Shown here: one piece after another, positions 7,944-18,128 of the stretch
How the letters are laid out: each line of letters begins with the position of its first letter
How positions within the stretch are numbered: the stretch's first letter is position 1
NCBI RefSeq assembly: GCF_900258035.1
Contig: NZ_OGTP01000026.1
Span: 1 to 64,000 of the forward strand
DNA length: 64,000 nt
DNA from: Caballeronia novacaledonica
GTDB taxonomy: Bacteria > Pseudomonadota > Gammaproteobacteria > Burkholderiales > Burkholderiaceae
Reading direction: 5' to 3'
Notes under the pieces: generated by a model
What the model was told of the DNA's origin: nothing
What the model saw: only the letters and a program-made list of their open reading frames with translations
Databases searched by the model: none
Position numbers and translations under genes: made by a program

Positions 7944-8402
7944 ATGCGCTACTGGCTGATGAAGTCCGAACCGGACGAAGCGAGCATCGATCATCTCGCG
8001 CACGCGCCAAAGAAAACCCTGCCGTGGACGGGCGTGCGCAACTATCAGGCGCGCAACTTCATGCGCGATCAGATGCAGGTCGGCGACGGCGTGCTCTTCT
8101 ATCATTCGAGCTGTCCGGAGCCGGGCATCGCGGGCATCGCGAAAGTGTGCTCGACGGCGTATCCCGATCCCACGCAGTTCGATCCGAAGAGCGATTACTA
8201 CGATCCGAAATCCACGCAGGAGACGCCGCGCTGGATGCTCGTCGACGTCAAGTTCGTGAAGAAGACGCCGCTCGTTCCGCTCGCCGCATTGCGCGAGCAT
8301 GAAGCGCTCGCGGACATGCAGGTGCTCGCGCGCGGCAACCGGCTGTCGATCACGCCGGTGACCGAAGCGCAGTGGCGATATATTACCGAGCAACTCGTCT
8401 AA
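7944..8402 (+). CDS. EVE domain-containing protein
   Basis: 152 residues, a single EVE domain: MRYWLMKSEPDE at the start, WTGVRNYQARNFMRDQM near residue 30, and GVLFYHSSCPEPGIAGIAKV in the middle, the typical aromatic-cage fold of the PUA/YTH superfamily. EVE proteins are thought to recognise modified bases in nucleic acid; the exact role is unknown. It is a monocistronic gene directly after 6S RNA and its terminator. The ATG at 7944 has no strong Shine-Dalgarno motif, but the family start agrees. Confidence 0.9.
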   Translation: MRYWLMKSEPDEASIDHLAHAPKKTLPWTGVRNYQARNFMRDQMQVGDGVLFYHSSCPEPGIAGIAKVCSTAYPDPTQFDPKSDYYDPKSTQETPRWMLVDVKFVKKTPLVPLAALREHEALADMQVLARGNRLSITPVTEAQWRYITEQLV

Positions 8403-8478
8403 CGAGGAACTTACGACACGAAGGCCGCGCCTAAATCCCGTCGCGAATCACGCGATATCCCGCGTTCGGAGTCCTTCG

Positions 8479-9210
8479 ATGATCAACAAGAAAACCGCTG
8501 CCGCGCTCGCGCTTCTCGCGATGTCGGGCGCAGCGTTCACGCTCTCTCAAACGGCCGCCGCGCAAACGGTGATCGCCCAGCCGCAGCCTTCGGGCGTGCT
8601 GTCTCTTTCGGCGCAGGCGAGCGCGCAAGTGCCGCAGGATGTCGTCAACATCACGCTCTTCTACGAGCAGGAAGCGGCCGATCCTTCATCGCTCACGAGC
8701 ACGCTCAATCAGCGCGCCGAGGCTGCGCTGCGCGAAGCCAAGGGCGTCGACGGCGTCACCGCGAAGAGCGGCTCGTTCACCGTGTATCCGTCGACGGATC
8801 GCGACGGCAAGATTTCCGCGTGGCGCGGCCGCACGGAAGTCGTGCTCGAATCGCACGACTTCGCGGCGGCGTCGAAGCTCGCGGGCAAGATGAGCTCGTC
8901 GATGCAAGTGGGCAGCGTCTCGTTTTCGCTCTCGCCCGAGGCGCAGCGCGCGGCCGAGCAGAAGCTCGTCACGCAGGCCATCGATTCGTTCCGCAAGCAG
9001 GCGCAAACCGCCGCGCAAGGCTTCGGCTACAGCAATTTCACGATTCGGGAAGTGAACGTCGGGCACAGCGGCGTGCAGCCGCGTCCGGTCATGATGATGC
9101 AATCGCGTGCAATAAGCGGCGATGCGAAGATAGCCGCGCCCATCGCGATGGAAGCCGGCACGACGACGGTGACCGTCGACGTGTCGGGTTCGGTGCAGAT
9201 GGGGCGTTAA
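8479..9210 (+). CDS. SIMPL domain (DUF541) periplasmic protein
   Basis: 243 residues. A signal peptide (MINKKTAAALALLAMSGAAF, cleaved around residue 28) precedes a SIMPL/DUF541 domain: LSLSAQASAQVPQDVVNITL, then TLNQRAEAALREAK and YPSTDRDGKISAWRG. Proteins of this family are periplasmic or outer-membrane associated; their function is poorly defined, with some linked to oxidative stress (YggE). Its stop codon ends at 9210 and the convergent lgt stop begins at 9211, leaving no spacer. Confidence 0.88.
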   Translation: MINKKTAAALALLAMSGAAFTLSQTAAAQTVIAQPQPSGVLSLSAQASAQVPQDVVNITLFYEQEAADPSSLTSTLNQRAEAALREAKGVDGVTAKSGSFTVYPSTDRDGKISAWRGRTEVVLESHDFAAASKLAGKMSSSMQVGSVSFSLSPEAQRAAEQKLVTQAIDSFRKQAQTAAQGFGYSNFTIREVNVGHSGVQPRPVMMMQSRAISGDAKIAAPIAMEAGTTTVTVDVSGSVQMGR

Positions 9211-10113
9211 TTACGTTCTTGCAGGCTCGGGCGGCAGGCGCAGATTGCGCTTGTACGCCCAGATCATCATGATGACGCCCGCGACGATCATCGGCAGCGA
9301 GAGCCATTGGCCCATCGAGAGGCCGAGCGCGAGCAGGCCGAGATAATCGTCCGGCTCACGCGCGAATTCCACGGTGAAGCGCGCGAGTCCATAACCGATG
9401 AGGAACAGCGCGGAGATCGCGCCCACAGGCCGCTGCTTGCGCGAGAACGTCCAGATCACGACGAACAGCACGAGCCCTTCGAGCGCGATCTCGTACAACT
9501 GCGACGGATGACGCGGCAGCATGTGATAGCGCTGGAAAATTTCCGTGAGATGGTACTGCGCGTCGAGTTGCGGATTCTTCGCGAGCCAGACGGCGTCGTC
9601 GTTGGTCGAGCTCTGGAAGAGCATCGCCCACGGCGCGTTCGGATCGGTCACGCGGCCCCACAGTTCGCCGTTGATGAAGTTGCCGAGACGCCCCGCCGCG
9701 AGACCGAGCGGCACCATCGGCGCGACGAAATCCGTCACCTGCAGCCACGTGCGCTTGCGGTGATACGCGAACAGCACCATCGCGAGCGTCACGCCGAGAA
9801 AGCCGCCGTGAAACGACATCCCGCCTTCCCAGACCTTGAAGATATCGAGCGGATGCGTCGCGTAATAGCTCGCCTTGTAGAAGACCACGTAGCCGATGCG
9901 CCCGCCGAGAATCGTGCCGAGCACGCCGTAGAACAGCATGTCGTCGATGTCCTTCACGGTCCAGCCTTGCGCCGACACGTAAGGCAGGCGCAGCCGCAGC
10001 CGGCCGATGACGATGGCCGAGACGAACGCCACCAGATACATGAGGCCGTACCAGCGCACGGCGAGCGGTCCGAGATGAATCGCGACGGGATCGAAATTGG
10101 GATGTATGAGCAT
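9211..10113 (-). CDS. lgt: Prolipoprotein diacylglyceryl transferase Lgt
   Basis: 300 residues, seven predicted membrane helices. It adds diacylglycerol to the lipobox Cys of prelipoproteins in the inner membrane. The Lgt signature [15 protein letters not shown] is present in the middle, with HGG (about residue 105) and [10 protein letters not shown] upstream, and MSMGQWLS-type residues ([11 protein letters not shown]) near the C-terminus. It stands alone on the minus strand, convergent with the SIMPL gene and followed upstream by the LysR gene. Confidence 0.96.
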   Translation of the reverse strand: MLIHPNFDPVAIHLGPLAVRWYGLMYLVAFVSAIVIGRLRLRLPYVSAQGWTVKDIDDMLFYGVLGTILGGRIGYVVFYKASYYATHPLDIFKVWEGGMSFHGGFLGVTLAMVLFAYHRKRTWLQVTDFVAPMVPLGLAAGRLGNFINGELWGRVTDPNAPWAMLFQSSTNDDAVWLAKNPQLDAQYHLTEIFQRYHMLPRHPSQLYEIALEGLVLFVVIWTFSRKQRPVGAISALFLIGYGLARFTVEFAREPDDYLGLLALGLSMGQWLSLPMIVAGVIMMIWAYKRNLRLPPEPART

Positions 10114-10149
10114 TCTGATGTGGGAGCTTGAGCGAACTACAAGGGCGAA

Positions 10150-11076
10150 TCATACAGAACCGGCGCTTTCGGCCCGCAACAGGACGATCTCGATGAAACC
10201 GGCGAGCACCGGACTCACTTCCGCCGCGCGCCATACGAGACCGGTTTCGACAAGCATTTCCGGCGCGTTCAGCGGGCGCAGCGGACGATACACCACGCCC
10301 GTGCGCCGCAAATGACGCAGCGATTGCGGCACGAGCGCGACGCCCATTCCGGCGGACACTAGGCTCACGATGGTCTGCATCTGAATGGCCTCCTGCCCGA
10401 TGCGCGGCGTGAGGCCGGCCGCGCCGTAGCAGCCCATGATGATGTCATACAAACCCGGCGCGAGACGCCTCGGAAAGACGACGAGCGGCGCGGCGGCGAG
10501 CGCGTGCAGATCGACGGGCGTGTCCTCGCCCGAATCCAGTTCTTCGGACTGTTTCTCCGACATCGCGATCATCAGCGGCTCGCGCGCGATCGGCACATAC
10601 TCGAGCGATGTCGCGTAACGCGGCGGAAGCGGCGGGATCACGAGACCGGCATCGATGCGTCCGGCGACGAGTTCCTCGATCTGCACGTCGCTCGTCGCTT
10701 CGGTCAGTTGCAGCCGCACGCCCGGATAGCGCGCGCCGAAATCGCGCAACAGCGCCGGCAGGAGACCGTAATCGGCGGTGGAGACGAACGCGAGCGACAG
10801 CACGCCCGCCTCGCCGCGCGCGAGCGATTGCGCGAGCGGACGCAGCGCATCGGCGGATGCGAGCAGGCGGCGTACTTCCGGCAGCAGATCCTTGCCGACG
10901 GGCGTCAGTTCGACGGTCCGTTTCGTGCGCACGAAGAGCGCGACGCCGAGCGCGTCTTCCAGCGCGCGGATCGCCTGCGAGAGCGGCGGCTGCGTCATCG
11001 CGAGACGCGCGGCGGCGCGGCCGAAGTGCATCTCCTCGGCGACCGTCACGAAATAGCGCAACAGGCGTAAGTCCAT
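10150..11076 (-). CDS. LysR-family transcriptional regulator divergent from ilvD
   Basis: 308 residues. N-terminal winged helix-turn-helix (LRYFVTVAEEMHFGRAAARL, then QPPLSQAIRALE) and a C-terminal periplasmic-binding-protein-like effector domain. The frame extends far upstream, but the ATG at 11076 gives the exact LysR N-terminus. It is transcribed away from ilvD with 108 bases between starts, the classic LysR layout, so it probably regulates ilvD and/or itself. The effector is not predictable from sequence; it resembles BenM/CatR-like regulators in its N-terminus but sits beside a branched-chain amino-acid gene. Confidence 0.9.
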   Translation of the reverse strand: MDLRLLRYFVTVAEEMHFGRAAARLAMTQPPLSQAIRALEDALGVALFVRTKRTVELTPVGKDLLPEVRRLLASADALRPLAQSLARGEAGVLSLAFVSTADYGLLPALLRDFGARYPGVRLQLTEATSDVQIEELVAGRIDAGLVIPPLPPRYATSLEYVPIAREPLMIAMSEKQSEELDSGEDTPVDLHALAAAPLVVFPRRLAPGLYDIIMGCYGAAGLTPRIGQEAIQMQTIVSLVSAGMGVALVPQSLRHLRRTGVVYRPLRPLNAPEMLVETGLVWRAAEVSPVLAGFIEIVLLRAESAGSV

Positions 11077-11085
11077 CGATATGTT

Positions 11086-11113
11086 TTGCGACCTAATAAG
11101 CCTTGAATAATAT
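11086..11113 (+). promoter_or_regulatory. Candidate ilvD promoter
   Basis: TTGCGA at 11086-11091, a 16-base spacer and TAATAT at 11108-11113, in an AT-rich stretch between the divergent LysR gene and ilvD. Two of the six -35 bases and one of the six -10 bases deviate from consensus. A LysR-type site would be expected to overlap this stretch. Called by eye only. Confidence 0.4.
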
Positions 11114-11184
11114 ATTGGACAGAGACATCGACGAAGTTGCATTCTCTCCGGACTAGACCAAAAAGTCCCCATCAGGAGCCCATC

Positions 11185-12858
11185 ATGGCCTTCAATCGCC
11201 GCTCGAAGCACATCACCCAGGGCGTCGCGCGCTCGCCCAATCGTTCGATGTATTACGCGCTCGGCTACAAGGAAGCAGACTTCGACAAGCCGATGATCGG
11301 CGTCGCGAACGGGCACTCGACCATCACGCCGTGCAACGCGGGCCTGCAGCGCCTCGCGGATGCCGCCGTCGAATCGATCAGGAAATCCGACGCGAACCCG
11401 CAGATTTTCGGCACGCCGACGATCTCCGACGGCATGTCGATGGGCACGGAAGGCATGAAGTACTCGCTCGTGTCGCGCGAGGTGATCGCGGACTGCGTCG
11501 AGACCGCCGTGCAGGGCCAGTGGATGGACGGCGTCGTCGTGATCGGCGGCTGCGACAAGAACATGCCGGGCGGCATGATCGGCATGGCGCGCATGAACGT
11601 GCCGTCGATCTACGTGTACGGCGGCACGATCCGCCCCGGCAACTGGAAGGGCAAGGACTTGACGATCGTGTCGTCGTTCGAGGCGGTCGGCGAATTCACG
11701 GCGGGCCGCATGTCGGAAGAGGATTTCAAGGGCGTCGAAAAGAACGCGTGCCCGACGACCGGCTCGTGCGGCGGCATGTACACGGCGAACACGATGAGTT
11801 CGTCGTTCGAGGCGCTCGGCATGTCGCTGATGTATTCGTCGACGATGGCGAATCCGGATCAGGAAAAGGTCGACTCCGCCGCGGAATCGGCGCGCGTGCT
11901 CGTCGAGGCGGTGAAGAAGGATTTGAAGCCGCGCGACATCATCACCAAGAAGTCGATCGAAAACGCGGTCGCGCTCATCATGGCGACGGGCGGCTCGACC
12001 AACGCCGTGCTGCACTATCTGGCGATCGCGCACGCAGCGGAAGTCGAATGGAGCATCGACGACTTCGAGCGCATGCGCAAGAAAGTGCCCGTCATCTGCG
12101 ATCTGAAGCCGTCGGGACAGTACGTTGCCACCGATTTGCACAAGGCCGGCGGCATCCCGCAAGTGCTGAAGATTCTGCTCGACGCGGGCCTTCTTCATGG
12201 CGACTGCATGACGATCACCGGGCGCACCATCGCGGAAGAACTGAAGGACGTGCCGGGCAAGCCGCGCGCGGATCAGAAGGTGATCTTTCCGATCGAGCAG
12301 GCGCTCTACAAGGAAGGGCATCTGGCGATCCTGCGCGGCAATCTCGCGGAGGACGGCGCGGTCGCGAAGATCACCGGCCTGAAGAATCCGGTCATCACCG
12401 GCCCCGCGCGCGTGTTCGACGACGAGCAAAGCGCGATGGACGCCATTCTCGCCGACAAGATCAAGGCCGGCGACATTCTCGTGCTGCGCTATCTCGGCCC
12501 GGTCGGCGGGCCGGGCATGCCGGAGATGCTCGCGCCGACATCGGCGATCATCGGCAAGGGGCTGGGAGAATCGGTCGGCTTCATCACCGACGGGCGCTTC
12601 TCGGGCGGCACGTGGGGCATGGTGGTCGGCCATGTCGCGCCGGAAGCGTACGCGGGCGGCACGATCGCGCTCGTGCAGGAAGGCGATTCGATCACCATCG
12701 ACGCTCACAAGCTGCTCCTGCAACTGAACGTGGACGATGCGGAACTCGCGCGCCGCCGCGCCGCGTGGAAACAGCCCGCGCCGAAGTACACGCGCGGCGT
12801 GCTGGCGAAGTTCGCGGCGCTTGCGCAGCCGGCGAACAAGGGCGCGGTGACGGGGTGA
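11185..12858 (+). CDS. ilvD: Dihydroxy-acid dehydratase IlvD
   Basis: 557 residues. Iron-sulfur dehydratase that converts 2,3-dihydroxy-isovalerate and its methyl homologue to the keto acids of valine and isoleucine synthesis. Cluster-ligand motifs are visible: TPCNAG (Cys 50), GGCDKNMPG and [13 protein letters not shown]. The C-terminal part has [10 protein letters not shown]. An upstream frame start at 11137 is less likely: AGGAG at 11174-11178 precedes the ATG at 11185, which also gives the typical length. Monocistronic, ended by a strong terminator. Confidence 0.97.
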   Translation: MAFNRRSKHITQGVARSPNRSMYYALGYKEADFDKPMIGVANGHSTITPCNAGLQRLADAAVESIRKSDANPQIFGTPTISDGMSMGTEGMKYSLVSREVIADCVETAVQGQWMDGVVVIGGCDKNMPGGMIGMARMNVPSIYVYGGTIRPGNWKGKDLTIVSSFEAVGEFTAGRMSEEDFKGVEKNACPTTGSCGGMYTANTMSSSFEALGMSLMYSSTMANPDQEKVDSAAESARVLVEAVKKDLKPRDIITKKSIENAVALIMATGGSTNAVLHYLAIAHAAEVEWSIDDFERMRKKVPVICDLKPSGQYVATDLHKAGGIPQVLKILLDAGLLHGDCMTITGRTIAEELKDVPGKPRADQKVIFPIEQALYKEGHLAILRGNLAEDGAVAKITGLKNPVITGPARVFDDEQSAMDAILADKIKAGDILVLRYLGPVGGPGMPEMLAPTSAIIGKGLGESVGFITDGRFSGGTWGMVVGHVAPEAYAGGTIALVQEGDSITIDAHKLLLQLNVDDAELARRRAAWKQPAPKYTRGVLAKFAALAQPANKGAVTG

Positions 12859-12869
12859 CTTCGCGGTGA

Positions 12870-12897
12870 AAAAAGGGGCGCACATGCGCCCCTTTTG
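12870..12897. terminator. Terminator between ilvD and the DUF2486 gene (bidirectional)
   Basis: AAAAGGGGCGCA, loop and TGCGCCCCTTTT form a symmetrical hairpin with A-run and T-run flanks. It lies 12 bases after the ilvD stop and also downstream of the convergent minus-strand gene, so it can serve both. Confidence 0.85.
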
Positions 12898-12924
12898 CGT
12901 GCCTGTCCCTGCGCTACTACGCGC

Positions 12925-13266
12925 TCATTCGCCCCGCTGGCGACGCAACTCGTCCTCCACCGCGTCGCGCACCCACTCGCTCATCCGGCCTTCGAGCGCC
13001 ATCGCGACTTCGCGCGTGATCGCGGAAACAAGTTGCGTCGATTGCTCGCGCAGCACTTCGCGGCAGCGGTCTTCGATCAGCGCGCGGGCATCGCCCGTCA
13101 GGAAGCTCGTGAAGCGGCCGCGCAGCCGCTCGGCGATGCGCTCCGCGTCGTATTCGATCGCGGCTTCATCGTCGGACGGCGCGCGCGCGTATTCCGGCCT
13201 GCCGGGCACGACGACATCGGTCAGAACGGGGATGGACGAATCGAACGATTCGGGCTTGTCGGTCAT
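12925..13266 (-). CDS. DUF2486 family protein
   Basis: 113 residues, acidic N-terminus (TDKPESFDSSIPVLTDVV) and a helical, charged C-terminus. This matches the DUF2486 family found next to holC and pepA in Burkholderiaceae. Function is unknown; there is no signal peptide or membrane segment, so it is probably cytoplasmic. A longer frame starts at 13329, but the ATG at 13266 has AGGAG correctly spaced upstream. It is the last gene of the pepA-holC-DUF2486 run on the minus strand, 59 bases after holC. Confidence 0.82.
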   Translation of the reverse strand: MTDKPESFDSSIPVLTDVVVPGRPEYARAPSDDEAAIEYDAERIAERLRGRFTSFLTGDARALIEDRCREVLREQSTQLVSAITREVAMALEGRMSEWVRDAVEDELRRQRGE

Positions 13267-13325
13267 ATGGGTGGTCTCCTCTATTACTGCGAGCGTAGCG
13301 CGCGAAACCCGCGCCCTCTGTGCGC

Positions 13326-13742
13326 TCAACCGCCCTGATTGTGCGTCTCGATGACATACCCGCGATCGCGATAGAAGCGATATCGCTCGCGCCCCGCGGC
13401 GAGTTCATCGCCCTCGCTGCCGACGATCTCCACGAGCCGCTCGAAGCGCGCGAACTGCGCGGGCATCGGCGCGCCGAGATTCACGAGCACCCGATGATGC
13501 GGCGCGTCGTCCAGATCCGACGTGAGCACGACGGGCGTGTCGTTCGCGAGCGGACTCTTCGCCATGCAATGCGGCACGAATTCGAGCGGCTGGAAGGTCC
13601 ACAACTGCTCGTCGAAGGCGGCGAGGCGCTGCGGTTCGGCGAGCACGACGAGCGGCGTGCCGCTCAGATACGCCTTGCGCGCGAGGCGGCAGGCGTACGC
13701 GAGCGGATCGCCGACGTTCGTATGAAAATCGATGCGCGTCAT
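13326..13742 (-). CDS. holC: DNA polymerase III chi subunit HolC
   Basis: 138 residues. MTRIDFHTNVGDPLAYACRL at the start, then CRLARKAYLSG and PLEFVPHCMA, match HolC. Chi pairs with psi in the clamp-loader complex and contacts SSB during lagging-strand synthesis. It follows pepA by 7 bases on the same strand, the usual pepA-holC operon arrangement. Confidence 0.92.
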   Translation of the reverse strand: MTRIDFHTNVGDPLAYACRLARKAYLSGTPLVVLAEPQRLAAFDEQLWTFQPLEFVPHCMAKSPLANDTPVVLTSDLDDAPHHRVLVNLGAPMPAQFARFERLVEIVGSEGDELAAGRERYRFYRDRGYVIETHNQGG

Positions 13743-13749
13743 GCCTGCT

Positions 13750-15273
13750 TCAGGCGCCCGCGCGATCGATCAGGAACTGCGAGAGCAGCGGCACGGGACG
13801 GCCCGTCGCGCCCTTCGCGGCGCCGCTCTTCCACGCAGTTCCGGCGATGTCGAGGTGCGCCCACGGATAAGCCGTCGCGAAGCGCGACAGGAAGCACGCC
13901 GCCGTCACGCTGCCCGCCGGACGTCCGCCGATGTTCGCGACATCCGCGAAATTCGACTTGAGCTGATCCTGATATTCGTCGTCGAGAGGCAGGCGCCACG
14001 CCGGATCGACCGCCTCGCGCGATGCGTCGAGCAGTTCGCCCGCGAGCGCATCGTCCTTCGAGAAAAGACCCGTGTTGTGATGGCCCAGCGCGATGATGCA
14101 CGCGCCCGTCAACGTCGCGATATCGACCACGGCGGCGGGCTTGAAGCGCTCCGCATAGGTCAGCGCGTCGCACAGGATCAGGCGGCCTTCGGCGTCGGTG
14201 TTGAGGACTTCGATCGTCGTGCCGTTCATCGCGGTGATGATGTCGCCCGGCTTCACCGCGTTGCCCGCGGGCATGTTCTCGCAGGTCGGGATCACGCCGA
14301 TCACGTTGAGCTTCAGGCCCATTTCGGCGACGGCGCGCATCGTGCCGAACACGGAGCCCGCGCCGCACATGTCGTATTTCATCTCGTCCATTGCCTCGCC
14401 CGGCTTGATCGAGATGCCGCCCGAATCGAACGTGATGCCCTTGCCGACCAAAACGATGGGCGCGTTCTTGCCCTTCGCGGACGCGCCCGCGCCCTGGTAA
14501 TGCATGACGATGAACTGCGGCGGCTCGACCGAACCCTTCGCGACCGACAGGAACGAGCCCATGTTGAGCGCTTCGATCTGCTTCTGGCCGAGCACTTCGA
14601 CCTTCAGCTTGAAATCGCGGCCGAGCTTCTTCGCGGTCTGTCCGAGATAGCTCGGCGTGCAGACGTTGGGCGGCAGATTGCCGAGATCGCGCGTGAGGTC
14701 CATGCCGTTCGCGATCGCGACGCCCTGCTTCACCGCGGCCTTGGCGGCTTTCTCGTCGGCGGAATCGATGCTGAACACGATCTTCTTGAGCGAGCGCGCG
14801 CCGTCGTCGGGCTTGCTCTTCATCTGCGTGAACTTGTAGGTCAGTTCGCGCAGCGCGAGGATCGCGGCGCGCACGGCCCAGTCGCCGGTGCGTTCCTGGA
14901 TCGGCAATTGCGCGAGCGTGAAGGTCGCCTGGCCGATCTTCGAGCCGAGCACGACGCGCCATGCCGCGCGCGCGGCTTCGCCATAGGCTTTCTGGTTGAA
15001 GGCGTCCTGCTTGCCGAGACCGACCAGCAACACACGCGATGCGCCGATGCCGGTGACTTCGGGCACCATCAGGGTCGTGCCCGCGCGGCCGCTCATGTCG
15101 CCGGCTTTCACGACGCGCGAGATGAGGCCTTTGGTCGCAACGTCCATGTCGCGTGCGGCGCCCGTGAGCGTCTGTGCTTCGAAGATGCCGAGCACGATGA
15201 CATCCGACTTCCCGGTAAGGAAACCATTTGCCTCGCCTTTGCTCCAATCACAGGCTTTTATGCTAAAGTCCAT
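13750..15273 (-). CDS. pepA: Leucyl aminopeptidase PepA
   Basis: 507 residues. Family M17 zinc aminopeptidase that removes N-terminal residues from peptides in the cytoplasm; in E. coli PepA also binds DNA at cer and carAB. The M17 signature NTDAEGRL is near residue 355, and the metal site motif KGITFDSGG with the following KPG is near residue 280. Length agrees with family members (about 500). It is divergent from lptF across a 170-base region, the standard neighbour pair, and heads pepA-holC. Confidence 0.96.
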   Translation of the reverse strand: MDFSIKACDWSKGEANGFLTGKSDVIVLGIFEAQTLTGAARDMDVATKGLISRVVKAGDMSGRAGTTLMVPEVTGIGASRVLLVGLGKQDAFNQKAYGEAARAAWRVVLGSKIGQATFTLAQLPIQERTGDWAVRAAILALRELTYKFTQMKSKPDDGARSLKKIVFSIDSADEKAAKAAVKQGVAIANGMDLTRDLGNLPPNVCTPSYLGQTAKKLGRDFKLKVEVLGQKQIEALNMGSFLSVAKGSVEPPQFIVMHYQGAGASAKGKNAPIVLVGKGITFDSGGISIKPGEAMDEMKYDMCGAGSVFGTMRAVAEMGLKLNVIGVIPTCENMPAGNAVKPGDIITAMNGTTIEVLNTDAEGRLILCDALTYAERFKPAAVVDIATLTGACIIALGHHNTGLFSKDDALAGELLDASREAVDPAWRLPLDDEYQDQLKSNFADVANIGGRPAGSVTAACFLSRFATAYPWAHLDIAGTAWKSGAAKGATGRPVPLLSQFLIDRAGA

Positions 15274-15443
15274 CGCGCTTATCCTCGGATAAAATCTAGG
15301 CTGAAGGATGAAAGCCGCAATTATCCGCTATTTTTTCCGCGGCGGTCACAGGCGGGCGGCGTGAGGGTAAGCGAATACCCTTCCCGTAAGCCACGAGATG
15401 CGTGCATGATTCCGCATCGCCGCCGGCTCCAAGCAAAAATTCA

Positions 15444-16535
15444 ATGATCTTCGAACGCTCCCTGCAGCGCGAACTCGCGTATACGGCCGGCGCCGTGTTC
15501 ATGGTGCTGCTCACGATCATGCTCACGACGATGATGATCCGCATCGTCGGCTTCGCGGCGCAAGGTCAGATCGACCCGAAAGACGTCGTCGTGCTGATCG
15601 GGCTCACTGTCATCGGCTATCTCGCGGTCATGCTGATCGTGACGCTGTTCGTCTCGATTCTCTTCGTGCTCACGCGCTGGTATCGCGACTCGGAAATGGT
15701 CGTGTGGCTCGCGTCGGGCGTCAGTCAGACGCAGCTCATCAAGCCGATCGCCGTGTTCTCCACGCCGATCATCATCCTCATCATGTTCTTCGCGTTCGTC
15801 GGCTGGCCGTGGTCGAACCAGCAGAGCAAGCTCATCAAGCAGCGCTTTCAGCAGCGCGATGAAGTGTCGCTGCTCGCGCCGGGACAGTTCCGCGAATCGC
15901 CGTCGAGCCACCGCGTGTTCTTCATCGAGAAGATGTCGCCGGATCAGGGGCACGTCGAGAACGTGTTCGTCACGAGCACCGAAGGCGGCAAGGTCAACGT
16001 GATCGTCTCGAAGAACGGTCATACCGAAACGCGTCCCGACGGCGACCGCTTCATCGTGCTCGACAACGGCCGCCGCTACGACGGCGAGCCCGGCCAGCCG
16101 AGCTTCCGCATCATGGAGTTCGAGCGCTACGGTGTGAAGATCATGAGTCACCAGTTCGTGAATACGCCGACCACGACGGGCATTTCCACGCCCGATCTGC
16201 TCGCCAGTCCGACCAACGAAAATCTCGCCGAATTCGCGTGGCGCGCGGGTCTGCCGCTCATCGCCATCAATCTGATGTTGCTCGCCATTCCACTTTCGTA
16301 TCAGAACCCGCGCCGCAGCCGCACGATCAATCTCGTGATGGCCGTGCTGATCTACCTCACGTATTCGAACCTGCTGAACGTCGTGCAGTCGTGGATCGAA
16401 CAGGGCAAGCTGTCGTTCGGCGTGGGCATCGTCGGGCTGCACATCGCCGTCGGGGCGCTCGTCGCGTTCATCTTCTGGCTGCGGATTCGCAACCGGCCGC
16501 TCTTCAAGTTCCCCTCGTTGTCGAAGGGGGCCTGA
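15444..16535 (+). CDS. lptF: LPS export permease LptF
   Basis: 363 residues of the YjgP/YjgQ family. Three membrane helices near the N-terminus (residues about 12-110), a central periplasmic beta-jellyroll domain and three C-terminal helices. With LptG and the LptB ATPase it extracts lipopolysaccharide from the inner membrane. A track start upstream at 15402 is less likely; the ATG at 15444 begins MIFERSLQREL, the conserved first helix. It is followed by lptG after 4 bases, and the two form an operon. Confidence 0.95.
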   Translation: MIFERSLQRELAYTAGAVFMVLLTIMLTTMMIRIVGFAAQGQIDPKDVVVLIGLTVIGYLAVMLIVTLFVSILFVLTRWYRDSEMVVWLASGVSQTQLIKPIAVFSTPIIILIMFFAFVGWPWSNQQSKLIKQRFQQRDEVSLLAPGQFRESPSSHRVFFIEKMSPDQGHVENVFVTSTEGGKVNVIVSKNGHTETRPDGDRFIVLDNGRRYDGEPGQPSFRIMEFERYGVKIMSHQFVNTPTTTGISTPDLLASPTNENLAEFAWRAGLPLIAINLMLLAIPLSYQNPRRSRTINLVMAVLIYLTYSNLLNVVQSWIEQGKLSFGVGIVGLHIAVGALVAFIFWLRIRNRPLFKFPSLSKGA

Positions 16536-16539
16536 CGCG

Positions 16540-17688
16540 ATGCGCATCTACGAACGATACTTCGCGCGCCAGATCTATCTCGCGTTCATCTTCATCCTGT
16601 TCGCGTTCTCGGGCCTGTTCTTCTTCTTCGACCTGATCAACGAGCTGAACACGGTCGGGCACGGCAACTACAGGTTCACGCTCGCGGTGCTGCGCGTCGG
16701 GCTGCAAACGCCTTCGCGCTTCTACGAGATCATTCCCGTCGCCGCGCTCATTTCGGCCATCTACGTGTTCGCGCAGATGGCGGCGGCTTCGGAGTTCACG
16801 ATCTTCCGCGTGTCGGGGCTCTCGACCGGCGCCGCGCTGCGCTCGCTCCTGAAGATCGGCGTTCCGCTCGTGCTCATCACGTATCTCATCGGCGAAGTGA
16901 TCGGGCCGTACACGGACCAGTTGTCCGAGCGCGTGCGGCTGGAGGCGCTCGGGTCGTCGGTGTCGTCGAACTTTCAGTCGGGCGTGTGGGTGAAGGACAC
17001 GTTGACGGCGAAGGAGAACGGCGAGCAGGTCACGCGCTTCGTCAACGTCGGCACGCTGAATCCCGACACGACGATCGCCAACGTGCGCATCTACGAATTC
17101 GACTCGAAGTTTCGCCTGACGAACGTGCGCATCGCGAAGAGCGGCGTGTTCCAGCCGCCGGGTCACTGGAAACTCACGGGCGTGACGGACACGCAACTGA
17201 ACGACGCGCCGCCGCAAGCGGCCAATCCCGGCGACACGCTGAACCCCGTCTATCGCGCGACGCAGACCACGCTGCCGGAATATTCGCTGCGCTCGGAACT
17301 GACGCCGCAGATTCTCTCGGTGCTGCTGGTGTCGCCGGATCGCATGTCGATGTTCAATCTGTTCCGCTATATCCAGCATCTGACGGAAAATCATCAGGAC
17401 ACGCAGCGGTATCAGATCGCGTTCTGGCGCAAGATTCTTTATCCGTTCGCAGTGTTCGTGATGCTGATCCTTTCGCTGCCGTTCGCGTATCTGCATACGC
17501 GCGCGGGCGTGGTCGGCATGAAGGTGTTCGGCGGCATCATGATCGGGATGAGCTTTCAGCTCTTCAATACGCTGTTCTCGCATATCGGCAATCTGAACAC
17601 GTGGCCCGCGCCGATCACCGCGGCGGCGCCCGCCCTCGCCTATCTCGCGATCGGGCTGGTGGGCCTGAAGTGGGTCGAGCGGCACTGA
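16540..17688 (+). CDS. lptG: LPS export permease LptG
   Basis: 382 residues, same fold as LptF: MRIYERYFARQIYLAF begins the first helix, the central part is a periplasmic domain, and LPFAYLHTRAGVVGMKVFGG leads into the last helices. It forms a heterodimer with LptF in the LptB2FG transporter. It starts 4 bases after lptF, so expression is linked. The downstream chelatase gene follows after 22 bases and may be cotranscribed. Confidence 0.95.
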   Translation: MRIYERYFARQIYLAFIFILFAFSGLFFFFDLINELNTVGHGNYRFTLAVLRVGLQTPSRFYEIIPVAALISAIYVFAQMAAASEFTIFRVSGLSTGAALRSLLKIGVPLVLITYLIGEVIGPYTDQLSERVRLEALGSSVSSNFQSGVWVKDTLTAKENGEQVTRFVNVGTLNPDTTIANVRIYEFDSKFRLTNVRIAKSGVFQPPGHWKLTGVTDTQLNDAPPQAANPGDTLNPVYRATQTTLPEYSLRSELTPQILSVLLVSPDRMSMFNLFRYIQHLTENHQDTQRYQIAFWRKILYPFAVFVMLILSLPFAYLHTRAGVVGMKVFGGIMIGMSFQLFNTLFSHIGNLNTWPAPITAAAPALAYLAIGLVGLKWVERH

Positions 17689-17710
17689 CGTTTCTTCCGG
17701 GGAGCGCGCG

Positions 17711-18082
17711 ATGAAGACGCACGGCATCATCCTGTTCGGTCACGGCGCGCGCGATCCGCGCTGGGCCGAGCCGTTCGAGCGGCTTGCCGCGAAGCTGCGC
17801 GGCGCGCGCGGCGGACCGGTTTCGCTGGCGTTTCTGGAGTTGATGTCGCCGGATTTGCCCACGGCGGTTGCCCAGCTCGCCGCCGACGGCTGCGATGCGA
17901 TTACCGTCGTGCCCGTATTCTTCGGGCAAGGCGGGCATGTGCGGCGCGATCTGCCCGAGGTCGTCGAGAAGTGCCGGGCGGCAAATCCGGATGTCGTCAT
18001 TTCCTGCGCGACGGCCGTCGGAGAGGACGATGCGGTGCTGGATGCGGTGGCCGAGTATTGTTTGCGGCAGGTGAGCCGATAG
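17711..18082 (+). CDS. Short sirohydrochlorin chelatase (CbiX/SirB type)
   Basis: 123 residues, a single CbiX domain (the short CbiX form). FGHGARDPRW places one metal-binding His at residue 11, and FFGQGGHVRRDLPE places the second at 76. These enzymes insert iron (SirB, for siroheme) or cobalt (CbiX, for cobalamin) into sirohydrochlorin; sequence does not separate the two. Short forms are homodimers. GGGGAGC ahead of the ATG acts as ribosome-binding site. With cobA and cysI in the operon 1 kb away, siroheme formation is the more likely job. Confidence 0.88.
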   Translation: MKTHGIILFGHGARDPRWAEPFERLAAKLRGARGGPVSLAFLELMSPDLPTAVAQLAADGCDAITVVPVFFGQGGHVRRDLPEVVEKCRAANPDVVISCATAVGEDDAVLDAVAEYCLRQVSR

Positions 18083-18128
18083 CTCATCGCTGGCCGTTCG
18101 GCCGAATGGCACCACGCGACTCGAACGC

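Noticed and set aside
13739-15247. 502-residue frame on the same strand as pepA in another phase
   Set aside because: Arg-rich shadow frame; PepA in the other phase has all M17 motifs.
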